Positions 1-6,420 of a stretch of DNA of 9,629 nucleotides are shown here, in pieces. The stretch lies in contig CAYSBC010000065.1 of the NCBI GenBank assembly GCA_964429195.1, positions 1 to 9,629 on the forward strand, in the 5' to 3' direction. The notes under the pieces are model-generated. The model made no database searches. It saw nothing but the letters and a program-made list of their open reading frames with translations, and was not told the origin of the DNA. How positions within the stretch are numbered: position 1 is the stretch's first letter; every line of letters starts with the position of its first letter. The DNA comes from JBBAFM01 sp041655415. Its GTDB lineage: Bacteria > Bacillota > Clostridia > Peptostreptococcales > JAAYPU01. Made by a program: the position numbers and the translations under genes.

Positions 1-187
1 CTTTGTAACTATACAATTTGTACCATAAATATTTTATAACTTGCAATAAACACCCTTTATCAATTCCATTTTGTGTTGGCATTTTAAACATATGGTAAAT
101 AGCTTGTGCTTTTTCATCTTCTGAAAACTTATCATTATTTATTTGCGAACAAATAGCTATTGCTTTACCTATATTCATTTCTATCAT
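1..187 (-). CDS. Small phage protein, partial (C-terminus beyond window)
   Basis: An open frame runs from an ATG at 187 to the left edge without a stop, giving about 62 residues that begin MIEMNIGKAIAIC. The ATG overlaps the TGA of the upstream gene as ATGA, so translation is probably coupled; GAGG lies only two bases before this ATG. An in-frame ATG at 178 has the same GAGG at a better distance and may be the true start (MNIGKAIAIC). The visible part is soluble and mostly helical in character, with no signal peptide or membrane segment. It resembles, from memory, short proteins of unknown function found near the end of early operons in Clostridia phages. I assign no function. The missing C-terminus lies outside the window. 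Confidence 0.6.
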   Translation of the reverse strand, partial: MIEMNIGKAIAICSQINNDKFSEDEKAQAIYHMFKMPTQNGIDKGCLLQVIKYLWYKLYSYK

Positions 188-627
188 ATCCTCAACCCTC
201 TTTCCTCCGCAAACCTCAATCTAACTGCTTTCAATATCGCATACACCCCTCTCTCAGATGTAAATGTCTCCAAACTTGCCTTGCATACCCTTGCAGATAT
301 ATCGCCTTTCCTCAGAGGTTCTTCTGCATCCGTGAAATAAACTATCTCTATAACTTCCCTTACTGTTCGCTTTGATGTATAATAAACTTTTTCGACTGCC
401 AAAATATCAAGAAGCTCTGCCATTTTCTTTTCGACTTGTTTCTCTGCATATATTACAGCAGCTTCCGTAGGCTTTCCGATGCCACTTCCTTTTTCATTCT
501 GTCGCTGATAATTATCCAAAGCCTCTGCCATGTACTGGGCTTTTAAGGTTCTATACGATGGTTTTCCCTTTGCTGCAAAATATCTAAATGCTTCCGTCGC
601 ATAGTCCCTTATGCTATCTTTCTTCAT
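184..627 (-). CDS. Phage protein, possible DNA-binding regulator (147 aa)
   Basis: The product has 147 residues. The N-terminal half (about 1-75) is charged and helical. The C-terminal part (about residues 85-147) contains RKGDISARVCKASLE followed by SERGVYAILKAVRLRFAEE, a layout that could form a helix-turn-helix, with a basic ending. I do not recognise a named family with certainty. The start ATG overlaps the previous stop as ATGA, and the stop overlaps the next start the same way, so it is embedded in a coupled operon. In many Bacillota phages the last early genes before the packaging genes include late-transcription activators such as ArpU or RinA types; the position suits that role, but this is inference from position and the HTH-like tail only. 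Confidence 0.75.
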   Translation of the reverse strand: MKKDSIRDYATEAFRYFAAKGKPSYRTLKAQYMAEALDNYQRQNEKGSGIGKPTEAAVIYAEKQVEKKMAELLDILAVEKVYYTSKRTVREVIEIVYFTDAEEPLRKGDISARVCKASLETFTSERGVYAILKAVRLRFAEERGLRI

Positions 628-857
628 CGATAAATTTTGCCCGTTCTTTTATCTTTAATCTCAATACGATTAATAACGATTAAATCGAATTTCCTGAGCA
701 TATTCTTTACCAGTTTAATCGCCTCATACACTTCTTTGTTTCGCTCGTTCTTGCTATGCTTCTTGCCTTCTCTGTCCACTTTCTTTATCGCCTCGTAGGC
801 TGTCAAGTCTAAACATCCGCTTTCATTACGCTTTGGATTTCTATTTTCGCCCTTCAT
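624..857 (-). CDS. Conserved-type phage protein of unknown function (77 aa)
   Basis: A 77-residue basic protein. It begins MKGENRNPKRNESGCLDLTAYEAIKK and ends IKDKRTGKIYR. The first part, NPKRNESGCLDLTAYEAI, and the last part, KDKRTGKIYR, resemble the conserved ends of a small protein I associate with Clostridia phage early regions, where the middle varies. There is no membrane segment and no complete metal site (a single Cys at residue 15). The start lies 17 bases inside the end of the RusA gene and the stop overlaps the next ATG by 4 bases, so it is co-translated with both. No biochemical role can be assigned. Confidence 0.75.
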   Translation of the reverse strand: MKGENRNPKRNESGCLDLTAYEAIKKVDREGKKHSKNERNKEVYEAIKLVKNMLRKFDLIVINRIEIKDKRTGKIYR

Positions 858-1215
858 AATTCGCCTCCGTTATCTCAATAATAACCTTATCGCCTTGTCT
901 ATAAACGAAATCATCCTGAAAACCATCTATGTATTGATTATTATCGTTAGGCAGAATATCCGCCTTTTGTAGTGCATCCAGGATATATTTTTTCGCACTT
1001 GCTACGTTATCCTTGTCTCTTTTGTATGTCTGCTCATACCATATAAATTTTATTCTTGCCGGAGCGTTTACCTTTTCATTGACAGTTTTTAATATCCAAA
1101 GGATGTCATCCTCGATATCCTGTTTAAACTTATTCCCACCATATCTATTTTTGTTAATCTTATTAATGTATTCATTCAACGATGGCAATCTGAAAGGTAT
1201 TTCAATTTTAATCAT
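841..1215 (-). CDS. rusA: RusA-family Holliday junction resolvase
   Basis: A 124-residue protein close to the usual RusA length of about 120. RusA enzymes are magnesium-dependent homodimers that cut four-way DNA junctions, here expected to resolve recombination or replication intermediates before packaging. The N-terminus, IPFRLPSLNEYI, matches the family pattern. The catalytic segment KRDKDNVASAKKYILDALQKADILPNDN (65-92) supplies acidic residues D67, D69 and D91 and lysine K76, corresponding to D70, D72, D91 and K76 of the E. coli enzyme. The region that follows (YIDGFQDDFVYRQGDKVIIEI) is the typical C-terminal strand pair. The start overlaps the YopX stop as ATGA. It fits with the Bet and ATPase genes upstream as the last step of a recombination pathway. 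Confidence 0.9.
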   Translation of the reverse strand: MIKIEIPFRLPSLNEYINKINKNRYGGNKFKQDIEDDILWILKTVNEKVNAPARIKFIWYEQTYKRDKDNVASAKKYILDALQKADILPNDNNQYIDGFQDDFVYRQGDKVIIEITEANYEGRK

Positions 1216-1685
1216 TTAACTTTCTCTAACAAATCAGAATTATCGTGTATGTTGCCGATGATTTCGCACTCAACCATATAAGCCGTTTTTCCAAAAGGCA
1301 AAGGCATAGGTGAGCCTTGCCCTGTAATTTTTGCAAAGAAACCGCCGTTTGCACTTTCAGCCTTAAAACAACCATCAAAGAACACAACCTTTTCAATGTG
1401 TTCGTTTTTCTTGCAATTTGCATAAAGACTTTTGATTATATCCCCCTCATAAATCTCTTTTCCGTTCTTGTCTTTTAGTCCTGTGTATTGTCCTACCGTT
1501 TTGATTTTTACAGGACACCAATTTTCTATAGCTATATATTCATCTGTTGATTCCACTACACCATTTACTATATATCCGTCTAAGTATGTTCCGTAAATCC
1601 ACCCATTTTCATGTTCAAAACCTTGTTCCTCTAACTCTTCAATGCCACATTTTGCCTTACCTCTAAACTTAATTTCTCTATTCAT
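1212..1685 (-). CDS. YopX family protein
   Basis: The 157-residue product starts MNREIKFRGKAK and carries the YopX hallmark TVGQYTGLKDKNGKEIYEGDII at about 63-84, then a beta-rich middle and the ending CEIIGNIHDNSDLLEKV, also typical of the family. YopX proteins, named from B. subtilis phage SPbeta, are common in Bacillota and other phages; their function is unknown. I chose the ATG at 1685 because AAGGAGGAG lies just upstream and the homology begins there. A longer open frame to 1808 would add 41 basic residues that merely read the small cysteine-protein gene in another frame. It overlaps that gene by 8 bases and RusA by 4. Confidence 0.9.
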   Translation of the reverse strand: MNREIKFRGKAKCGIEELEEQGFEHENGWIYGTYLDGYIVNGVVESTDEYIAIENWCPVKIKTVGQYTGLKDKNGKEIYEGDIIKSLYANCKKNEHIEKVVFFDGCFKAESANGGFFAKITGQGSPMPLPFGKTAYMVECEIIGNIHDNSDLLEKVK

Positions 1686-1839
1686 CTTCTCTCTCCTCCT
1701 TATAACCGCCACAACTAATCGCAAATCTATTCTTGTCCCAACTGGATGCTGTTGTTTCTTTCTTATCAACCCATACATCGCAGCCTTTTTTCTTAAAAAC
1801 ACAATCATTGCATCGCCTATCAGATTTATTTTTCATCAT
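1678..1839 (-). CDS. Small four-cysteine, probably zinc-binding phage protein (53 aa)
   Basis: This short gene reads MMKNKSDRRCNDCVFKKKGC and continues to a TAG at 1678, 53 residues in all. Cysteines are at 10, 13, 20 and 43 (C-x2-C-x6-C, then SCGGY), which suggests one bound zinc or a disulfide-poor zinc-ribbon-like fold. I recall small phage proteins of similar CxDCxF...CGGY pattern; none has a role I can cite. GGGGTGAGC precedes the ATG at 1839, with a second ATG immediately after. It overlaps the 33-aa gene upstream by 14 bases and YopX downstream by 8, in different frames. The cysteine pattern and coupled overlaps make it much more credible than the alternative frame here. Confidence 0.7.
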   Translation of the reverse strand: MMKNKSDRRCNDCVFKKKGCDVWVDKKETTASSWDKNRFAISCGGYKEEREDE

Positions 1840-1927
1840 GCTCACCCCAATTTTTGATTATCAGCAACCCCATCGCTGACATTCCTATTAATACACCTGC
1901 CATAAATGCAATTATCATTTGTATCAT
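1826..1927 (-). CDS. 33-residue single-span membrane peptide (DUF3789-like)
   Basis: A tiny gene reads MIQMIIAFMAGVLIGMSAMG and then LLIIKNWGEHDEK. Residues 4-24 form one hydrophobic helix with small residues (AGVLIGMSAMG), followed by a short charged tail. It follows the SpoIIID-like gene stop by 11 bases, with AAGGGGG as ribosome binding site. Very short membrane peptides of this layout (the DUF3789 type) are frequent in Clostridia phages; the name is a resemblance from memory, not a search result. It overlaps the next gene by 14 bases. Possible roles such as membrane anchoring or superinfection control are speculation. Confidence 0.6.
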   Translation of the reverse strand: MIQMIIAFMAGVLIGMSAMGLLIIKNWGEHDEK

Positions 1928-1938
1928 ACAGCCCCCTT

Positions 1939-2220
1939 CTAAGCACTTGCACTATTTCCGTATATCTCCGCCATTTTTCTCCTGGTACTTGCACCACCTC
2001 TGATGTGTCTTTCATTTAGATTTTTCCTTAGCACAAGATAGACTTGATAATGCAGGCTTCTACTTATCTTTGGTAACCTTTGCTTCATGTCTTTATGAGT
2101 TGTAGACTTAGCAACTCCAAAAACTTTAGCACATTCCCTTATAGTGCATTTATTTTTAATTATGTAATCTGCTTCGTCATGTATTCTTTTGTAAATTTCA
2201 TCAGCTCTACTCATCTTCAT
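1939..2220 (-). CDS. spoIIID-like: SpoIIID-like DNA-binding regulator
   Basis: The 93-residue protein has the same length as B. subtilis SpoIIID. It shows the family pattern: a helix-turn-helix at about 26-45 (TIRECAKVFGVAKSTTHKDM), then KQRLPKISRSLHYQVYLVL and the basic C-terminal motif ERHIRGGASTRRKMAE (70-85), which in SpoIIID forms a second DNA-contacting helix. SpoIIID is a mother-cell transcription factor of endospore formation that acts as activator and repressor. Here it sits in a phage early operon: its ATG overlaps the replication gene stop (ATGA) and a phage-type membrane peptide follows. It may be a phage regulator derived from SpoIIID, or may act on host sporulation genes. Family assignment is strong; role is inference. 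Confidence 0.85.
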   Translation of the reverse strand: MKMSRADEIYKRIHDEADYIIKNKCTIRECAKVFGVAKSTTHKDMKQRLPKISRSLHYQVYLVLRKNLNERHIRGGASTRRKMAEIYGNSASA

Positions 2221-3029
2221 TCTTCCTTTCTTAGATTTTTAATTGCCTCTTCTTTTCGCTGTTCTGCCAATGCGTTCAAATCGACTTTTTCATCGCTCTG
2301 TATAAAGTTGTGAAATTTGTTGGGCTTAATTTGTTGAACAGTTTTTATAGGTTCTTTTCTGCTCCAATTAAGAATTGTTGCATAATCGCTTTTATATCTC
2401 TTTCCTGTAGATGTTTTGTAGCCGTCAAGTCTATTAATTAAATCCTCTGCGACTGTTTGTCCTAACTTTTCTAATAGTTTTTTATATTCATCCTCTGTTA
2501 AAGATACGCTCTGAAATTCACCAAATTTATTTTTAATAGGTTTTTTAGGAGCAGGTATATCTTTTATATATTCTTTTTCTTTTTCTTTTTCTTTTTCTTT
2601 TTCTTTTTCCCCCAAGTCTATAGATAGGGTATCCATAGGGTATCCATAGTCTATACATAATGTTTCTAAAGCGTATTTAAACTCATCGCTTTTAATATCC
2701 CGCATTTCTTTTTTAATACAACTCATGACTTTGGGCGATTTAGTCCAATTATACTTGTTCCAATTAGTTAAGAATATCTCTCTCGTTTCTTCATTATAAA
2801 AAATTACACATAAATAATTTTCAAATCTATCTATCAATCTCTCTACTGTTTGCATATTATAGCCTGTTTCGTTAGATATTTGCCTTTTGCTTATTTCGTA
2901 GCATCCGCATTGCTTAGTATGTGGATTAGTCATCAGGTATAGATAGAAATATTTATCTTCCGGAGTCATTTCATCTATAACTTTTGCATCAGTCCAAAAT
3001 GATGTTTGTATCATTCTATATACCGCCAA
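2217..3029 (-). CDS. DnaD-like phage replisome organizer / replication initiator
   Basis: The 270-residue protein starts at a TTG (3029) preceded by AGGAGG at 11 bases; family members usually begin at this point (AVYRMIQTSFWTD). Residues 1-115 look like a winged-helix replisome organizer domain (EDKYFYLYLMTNPHTKQCGCYEISKRQI, then TGYNMQTVERLIDRF). Residues 141-153 are a perfect Glu-Lys alternation encoded by a hexanucleotide repeat, part of a flexible linker. Residues 175-230 (LTEDEYKKLLEKLGQ...YKSDYATILNWSRKE) form a C-terminal domain common in DnaD-type phage initiators, thought to contact DNA or helicase loader. No helicase or loader gene is visible nearby, so it probably recruits host DnaC/DnaB-type proteins. 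Repeats inside the gene may be the origin. Confidence 0.85.
   Translation of the reverse strand: MAVYRMIQTSFWTDAKVIDEMTPEDKYFYLYLMTNPHTKQCGCYEISKRQISNETGYNMQTVERLIDRFENYLCVIFYNEETREIFLTNWNKYNWTKSPKVMSCIKKEMRDIKSDEFKYALETLCIDYGYPMDTLSIDLGEKEKEKEKEKEKEYIKDIPAPKKPIKNKFGEFQSVSLTEDEYKKLLEKLGQTVAEDLINRLDGYKTSTGKRYKSDYATILNWSRKEPIKTVQQIKPNKFHNFIQSDEKVDLNALAEQRKEEAIKNLRKEE
2573..2608. repeat. Hexanucleotide microsatellite CTTTTT x6 in the replication gene
   Basis: Six perfect CTTTTT units (AAAAAG on the coding strand) with a partial seventh. Being hexameric they keep the reading frame and encode Glu-Lys dipeptides, so slippage would only lengthen or shorten the linker. The strand asymmetry and AT-richness would also make this an easily unwound tract. 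Confidence 0.95.
2615..2655. repeat. Iteron-like cluster; candidate phage replication origin (with 2573-2608)
   Basis: Two perfect, directly adjacent copies of GGGTATCCATA lie at 2627-2637 and 2638-2648, spaced by 11 bases, about one helical turn. They are flanked by two direct copies of AGTCTATA at 2615-2622 and 2648-2655. The palindrome TCTATAGA is at 2617-2624. A run of five C (five G on the coding strand) and then the AT-rich hexamer tract follow on the low-coordinate side. Repeats plus an AT-rich tract inside an initiator gene is the layout of the lambda ori in gene O. The repeats are seen directly; the origin role is inferred. Confidence 0.5.
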
Positions 3030-3044
3030 TTCATCACCGCCCTC

Positions 3045-3785
3045 CTAAAACGAAACCAAATTCAAATCAATTTCCGTGTCTTTTTCTGCTACTACAACAC
3101 TTTTATCTGTTAGCTCTTCAATTTCCCTTTTAAACCTTCCGGCATCGGAATTCTTGTCAGACAGATGCAGTAAGCAAATATTCCTTACACCGTTCAGATT
3201 GTTTGCCTTTAGAAAGCTTTTTACATTTTCAAGTTCAAAATGACTTTTTAAAGTTCTGTTTTTCAATGTTTTGTTAATTATTCCTAACTCTACATTTTTA
3301 TACAGTATGTCTTTTGCATAATTACACTCTATGAATATATGATTAAGACCTTCAAAGTTATATTTCAGGTAATATGTATCTGTCGCAAACAACATGAGTC
3401 CCATTTCTTTATGCTGTACTAAGAAGCCAAGAGGTTGTCTGCAATCGTGTTTTACATCAAATGCCATAACTTTATACTCCCCAATACTTATCTTTTCGAA
3501 TTCGCCCAAAATATTAGCTCTGTGATGACTTAATCCTAATACTTCTTTTGTACCTTTTGACATATAGCAGTTCATCCCTGCTTCCAAAACCTTTTGAACA
3601 TATCCGGAATGGTCTTTATGCTCATGTGTAATAAGGCACCCGACAACATTTCTTATATTGAAATTAAGAGCCTTCTTAACTTCTTTAAAATCAACACCAC
3701 ACTCAATTAACAAAGTTTCTCCACTATTCGCTTGTAGAAGGTAGCAGTTACTCGATGAACTGCTACCTAATATTTTAACTTTCAT
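3045..3785 (-). CDS. Metallo-beta-lactamase-fold hydrolase (YycJ/WalJ-like)
   Basis: A 246-residue single-domain MBL-fold protein. It opens with MKVKILGSSSSSNCYLL and has the core metal motif THEHKDH with H54, H56, D58 and H59; further likely ligands are H113, D136 and H207. The usual DCG turn after strand 2 is ECG here. The overall plan is that of YycJ/WalJ-type proteins, a branch that includes nucleic-acid hydrolases. It starts four bases after the Bet stop, with AAGGA overlapping that stop, so the two are translated together. In Clostridia phages an MBL protein often accompanies Bet/RecT, and a DNA end-processing nuclease is the reasonable guess, but the substrate cannot be read from sequence. 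Confidence 0.85.
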   Translation of the reverse strand: MKVKILGSSSSSNCYLLQANSGETLLIECGVDFKEVKKALNFNIRNVVGCLITHEHKDHSGYVQKVLEAGMNCYMSKGTKEVLGLSHHRANILGEFEKISIGEYKVMAFDVKHDCRQPLGFLVQHKEMGLMLFATDTYYLKYNFEGLNHIFIECNYAKDILYKNVELGIINKTLKNRTLKSHFELENVKSFLKANNLNGVRNICLLHLSDKNSDAGRFKREIEELTDKSVVVAEKDTEIDLNLVSF

Positions 3786-3789
3786 TTCC

Positions 3790-4572
3790 TTAAAATCCTG
3801 GGTCAGAATCTATTCCCACTTGTGCGCCGTAACCCTTTGATTTATTCGAATTAACATCATAAGATGCTTGCTCTTCCGTTTCCTTAGGAATATCAACTAT
3901 TTGCTCTTCATGGAATACCACTGTTTTTTTATTTGCATTATTATCAATTTCTTTTTGTATTTCCCTTTCAGGTTCAATTACCTCTGCATCTTGGAATTCC
4001 TCCTCTGTATACAGACTTTCGAGTTTTGTCGGAAAAGCCTCTCTTAAAGCTTGAACAATTGCGACTTTTCTAATCATAGTCTTAGGCATTGAATTCCATG
4101 TAGCTTGTGATTTGTGGTATTCTTCCAAATTTACTTTTGCAGATATAGGAAACTTTCTATCTTTCCTATACACATCACACCATCCACCAAGAAGAGTATC
4201 AGTCTTAAGCATAAAACTACCCTCTATTTCAACAACTTCACCATCTCTTCCTAATATAAGACCTGCTTTAAAGCCGTCATATAAAGGGTCGTTTTCTGCT
4301 CTTTTCATAAATGCAGCCTTGCCTGTAATGTTTTGTGCAGGCTTTGTTTTGTCATATTTCACAATGTAGGCTTCATTTGTCCAAGGGTTCAGTCCTTGAA
4401 ATCTGCACCAATTCATGAACAATACTATTTCCTGTTCTGTTACATTTTCATTACCTTTAGCAAAATATTTCATTACTGTTGTTATAGTTAAAGTTACTTC
4501 TTGACCTCCCGATTGAAATACAACCTCTCTGTCATTTTTTTGTGTTACTGCGTTTTGATTTGTTTTTGCCAT
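3790..4572 (-). CDS. bet: Phage recombination protein Bet (RecT/Redbeta superfamily annealing protein)
   Basis: The 260-residue protein is a single-strand annealing protein that coats ssDNA and pairs complementary strands during phage recombination and end repair. Diagnostic segments are CRFQGLNPWTNEAYIVKY (56-73), TKPAQNITGKAAFMKRAENDP (76-96), LGGWCDVYRKDR (128-139) and WNSMPKTMIRKVAIVQALREAFP (159-181), all in family order. Residues after about 195 are an acidic, low-conservation tail, as expected of a region that contacts other proteins. The length agrees with the family (about 250-280). AGGAGG lies before the ATG. It sits between a Rad50-like ATPase and an MBL hydrolase, an apparent recombination block; no lambda-type exonuclease is present in the window. 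Confidence 0.93.
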   Translation of the reverse strand: MAKTNQNAVTQKNDREVVFQSGGQEVTLTITTVMKYFAKGNENVTEQEIVLFMNWCRFQGLNPWTNEAYIVKYDKTKPAQNITGKAAFMKRAENDPLYDGFKAGLILGRDGEVVEIEGSFMLKTDTLLGGWCDVYRKDRKFPISAKVNLEEYHKSQATWNSMPKTMIRKVAIVQALREAFPTKLESLYTEEEFQDAEVIEPEREIQKEIDNNANKKTVVFHEEQIVDIPKETEEQASYDVNSNKSKGYGAQVGIDSDPGF

Positions 4573-4590
4573 TTCATTTCCTCCTATTTT

Positions 4591-6420
4591 TTAAATTTCT
4601 ATTCTCAATATTTTATCTTCTTTACTTACAATCAAATTAATAATTTGACTATCTGTCTCAATTAATTCAATTATTCCTTCTCTGTTGTCTATGAATACCG
4701 GAGCTGTCGTGCCATAAAATTTACTTAATGCGTTTATAATGTCGATACCTGCATTATATTTAGCCGCATTATTCGCATCTGCGAACGGNNNNNNNNNNNN
4801 NNNNNNNNNNNNNNNNNNNNNNNNNNNNNNNNNNNNNNNNNNNNNNNNNNNNNNNNNNNNNNNNNNNNNNNNNNNNNNNNNNNNNNNNGAATCTTCGATG
4901 ACCTGTTTATTTGACAAAACTGTGTTGATTTCCTGTAATCTGTCCTGCAACTCTTCTCTCTTTTGCCTTACCCTACCATCTTGATTAACAGGCAATAAAT
5001 TCTTTTCATCTTTTTTGATTTCATCTTCAAGTGATGCGTATTCTGTGTTTGAACGATAGTCAATAATGCGTTCATTGTTTTTTTCAGTGTTTAAAACCGC
5101 TTGAGTAGCCTTTATTTCTTCATCAAGTTTCGCAAGCTCAGCTTCGTTGTTTTGAACTGTAACATTCAACCTGTCACTTTCATCCTGCAACTGCTCAACT
5201 TTTGTTTTTCTCCACTTACCCTCATTAGTTATTTCATCAAGTTTTTTCAATTTGTTGCTCTTATAATTAGCCAACATCCCGGATATTTGTCTTTCAATAT
5301 CCTCTTTCGGTAAATCTTGCTTGCATGTAGGACAAACAAAGTTTTCTTTATCCGGCTCATTAAAAGGTTCTTCAAATACAACCTTGTATTCATCCCTATA
5401 GCCCTGCATTTCATCCTGGAACCTTTGGATTTCGTCTTGATTTTTTGCAATAATATCAGTATCTTGCTTATTTTTTCTCTCAAGGGTATCTTTTTTATAT
5501 CCAAGCTCCATTAGTTTCATGTTCATTTCATTTAATGACCTCATGGAGTCTTTTTCAATCTGTAACTCTAAATCTTTAAGTTTGTTCTTTTTAACAGACA
5601 ACTCAGACTGCCTCTTAGTAAATTCATCTGCAATCCTTTGTTGACTTTCAAGCTGACTTTCAATAACATTCAGCTCACCTTTAATATTCGCTCTTTCCTT
5701 TTCTAATAGCTCATAATCGACACTTTCAGCCAATACTGGCAAGTTTCTGTTGATTTCATCGATTCTGATTGGGATAGCCCTTAACTGCTCATTCAGCTTC
5801 TTTTTCTTGCTTGCTATAATAGCTTTAAAACTATCTATGCTATTGCCATTGAGTAACCCCGGCAAATCCTTTAGCTTTTTCGAATTATTGATAACCTCTT
5901 CATCGGACACGTCACCGACTATTGAAAGTAATATTTTACGTCTATCCTGCCAGGAAGTATTTACATTGAAGTGCATCGGATTAGTAAGCAACTTGAATAC
6001 ATTTTCATCGATTAAAGAATTGATATACTCTTTGTATTCCTTCTCCTTCTTTGGTTCTTCATTGATGAAATACTCTGTCGTATTGCCGGAGAATATTGCT
6101 TCCGCAGAGCCACGTTTCTTAACCCAGTTTTCCTTGAGCAATCTTCTAAGTATTACCTCTTTTCCGTCTACAAGCAATATGCCTGTTACTTGATGGTCTA
6201 ACCCGTGGATGAACTCACCGTTTTTATCAAGAGTCTTTATGTTAAAATCACTTCTGTTTGTGCTATCCTTGCCGAATAATAGCCATGTAAAGCTGTCGAA
6301 TATAGTTGTCTTACCTGTTTCGTTTCTGCCATAAATATTGGTTTCTTTTCCAAATCCTATTGTCTTTTCCTTTATGCCTTTAAAGTTAAGCAACTCAAGC
6401 TTTTTTAATTCGATATTCAT
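4591..6420 (-). CDS. Rad50/SbcC-like ATPase with zinc hook (interrupted by assembly gap)
   Basis: An SMC/Rad50-type ATPase of 609 codons including unknown ones. The N-terminal lobe has IELKKLELLNFKGIKE and Walker A GRNETGKTT (31-39). Long Glu/Lys-rich coiled coils (about 185-345 and 380-530) flank a zinc hook, C363-P-T-C366, through which two molecules can dimerise. After the gap the C-terminal lobe continues with NNAAKYNAGIDIINAL, in the place of the ABC signature, and Walker B VFIDN, where the usual acidic residue after Asp is Asn. Such ATPases tether and remodel DNA ends, normally with a nuclease. No SbcD-type calcineurin-fold nuclease is in the window, so the nearby MBL protein is a candidate partner. 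The start overlaps the upstream gene by 26 bases. Confidence 0.88.
   Translation of the reverse strand: MNIELKKLELLNFKGIKEKTIGFGKETNIYGRNETGKTTIFDSFTWLLFGKDSTNRSDFNIKTLDKNGEFIHGLDHQVTGILLVDGKEVILRRLLKENWVKKRGSAEAIFSGNTTEYFINEEPKKEKEYKEYINSLIDENVFKLLTNPMHFNVNTSWQDRRKILLSIVGDVSDEEVINNSKKLKDLPGLLNGNSIDSFKAIIASKKKKLNEQLRAIPIRIDEINRNLPVLAESVDYELLEKERANIKGELNVIESQLESQQRIADEFTKRQSELSVKKNKLKDLELQIEKDSMRSLNEMNMKLMELGYKKDTLERKNKQDTDIIAKNQDEIQRFQDEMQGYRDEYKVVFEEPFNEPDKENFVCPTCKQDLPKEDIERQISGMLANYKSNKLKKLDEITNEGKWRKTKVEQLQDESDRLNVTVQNNEAELAKLDEEIKATQAVLNTEKNNERIIDYRSNTEYASLEDEIKKDEKNLLPVNQDGRVRQKREELQDRLQEINTVLSNKQVIEDXXXXXXXXXXXXXXXXXXXXXXXXXXXXXXXXXXPFADANNAAKYNAGIDIINALSKFYGTTAPVFIDNREGIIELIETDSQIINLIVSKEDKILRIEI
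4789..4888. other. Assembly gap, 100 N
   Basis: Exactly 100 N bases, a conventional placeholder for a gap of unknown length. It removes the end of the second coiled coil and the start of the C-terminal ATPase lobe. The frame is open on both sides of the gap as drawn, but that may be coincidence because the true length is unknown. Confidence 0.98.

Noticed and set aside
143..375. Plus-strand open frames near the left edge
   Set aside because: They are antisense to two coupled minus-strand genes, without a ribosome binding site or recognisable content.
1686..1808. N-terminal 41-residue extension of the YopX frame
   Set aside because: It is the alternate-frame reading of the four-cysteine gene; YopX homology and a good binding site begin at 1685.
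2573..2608. Regular repeats as a CRISPR array
   Set aside because: Units are 6 bases with no spacers and lie in frame inside a gene; this is a microsatellite.
5750..6193. Plus-strand 147-aa open frame
   Set aside because: It is antisense to the Rad50-like ATPase, which has clear motifs; the hydrophobic composition is the usual complement of a charged coiled-coil gene.
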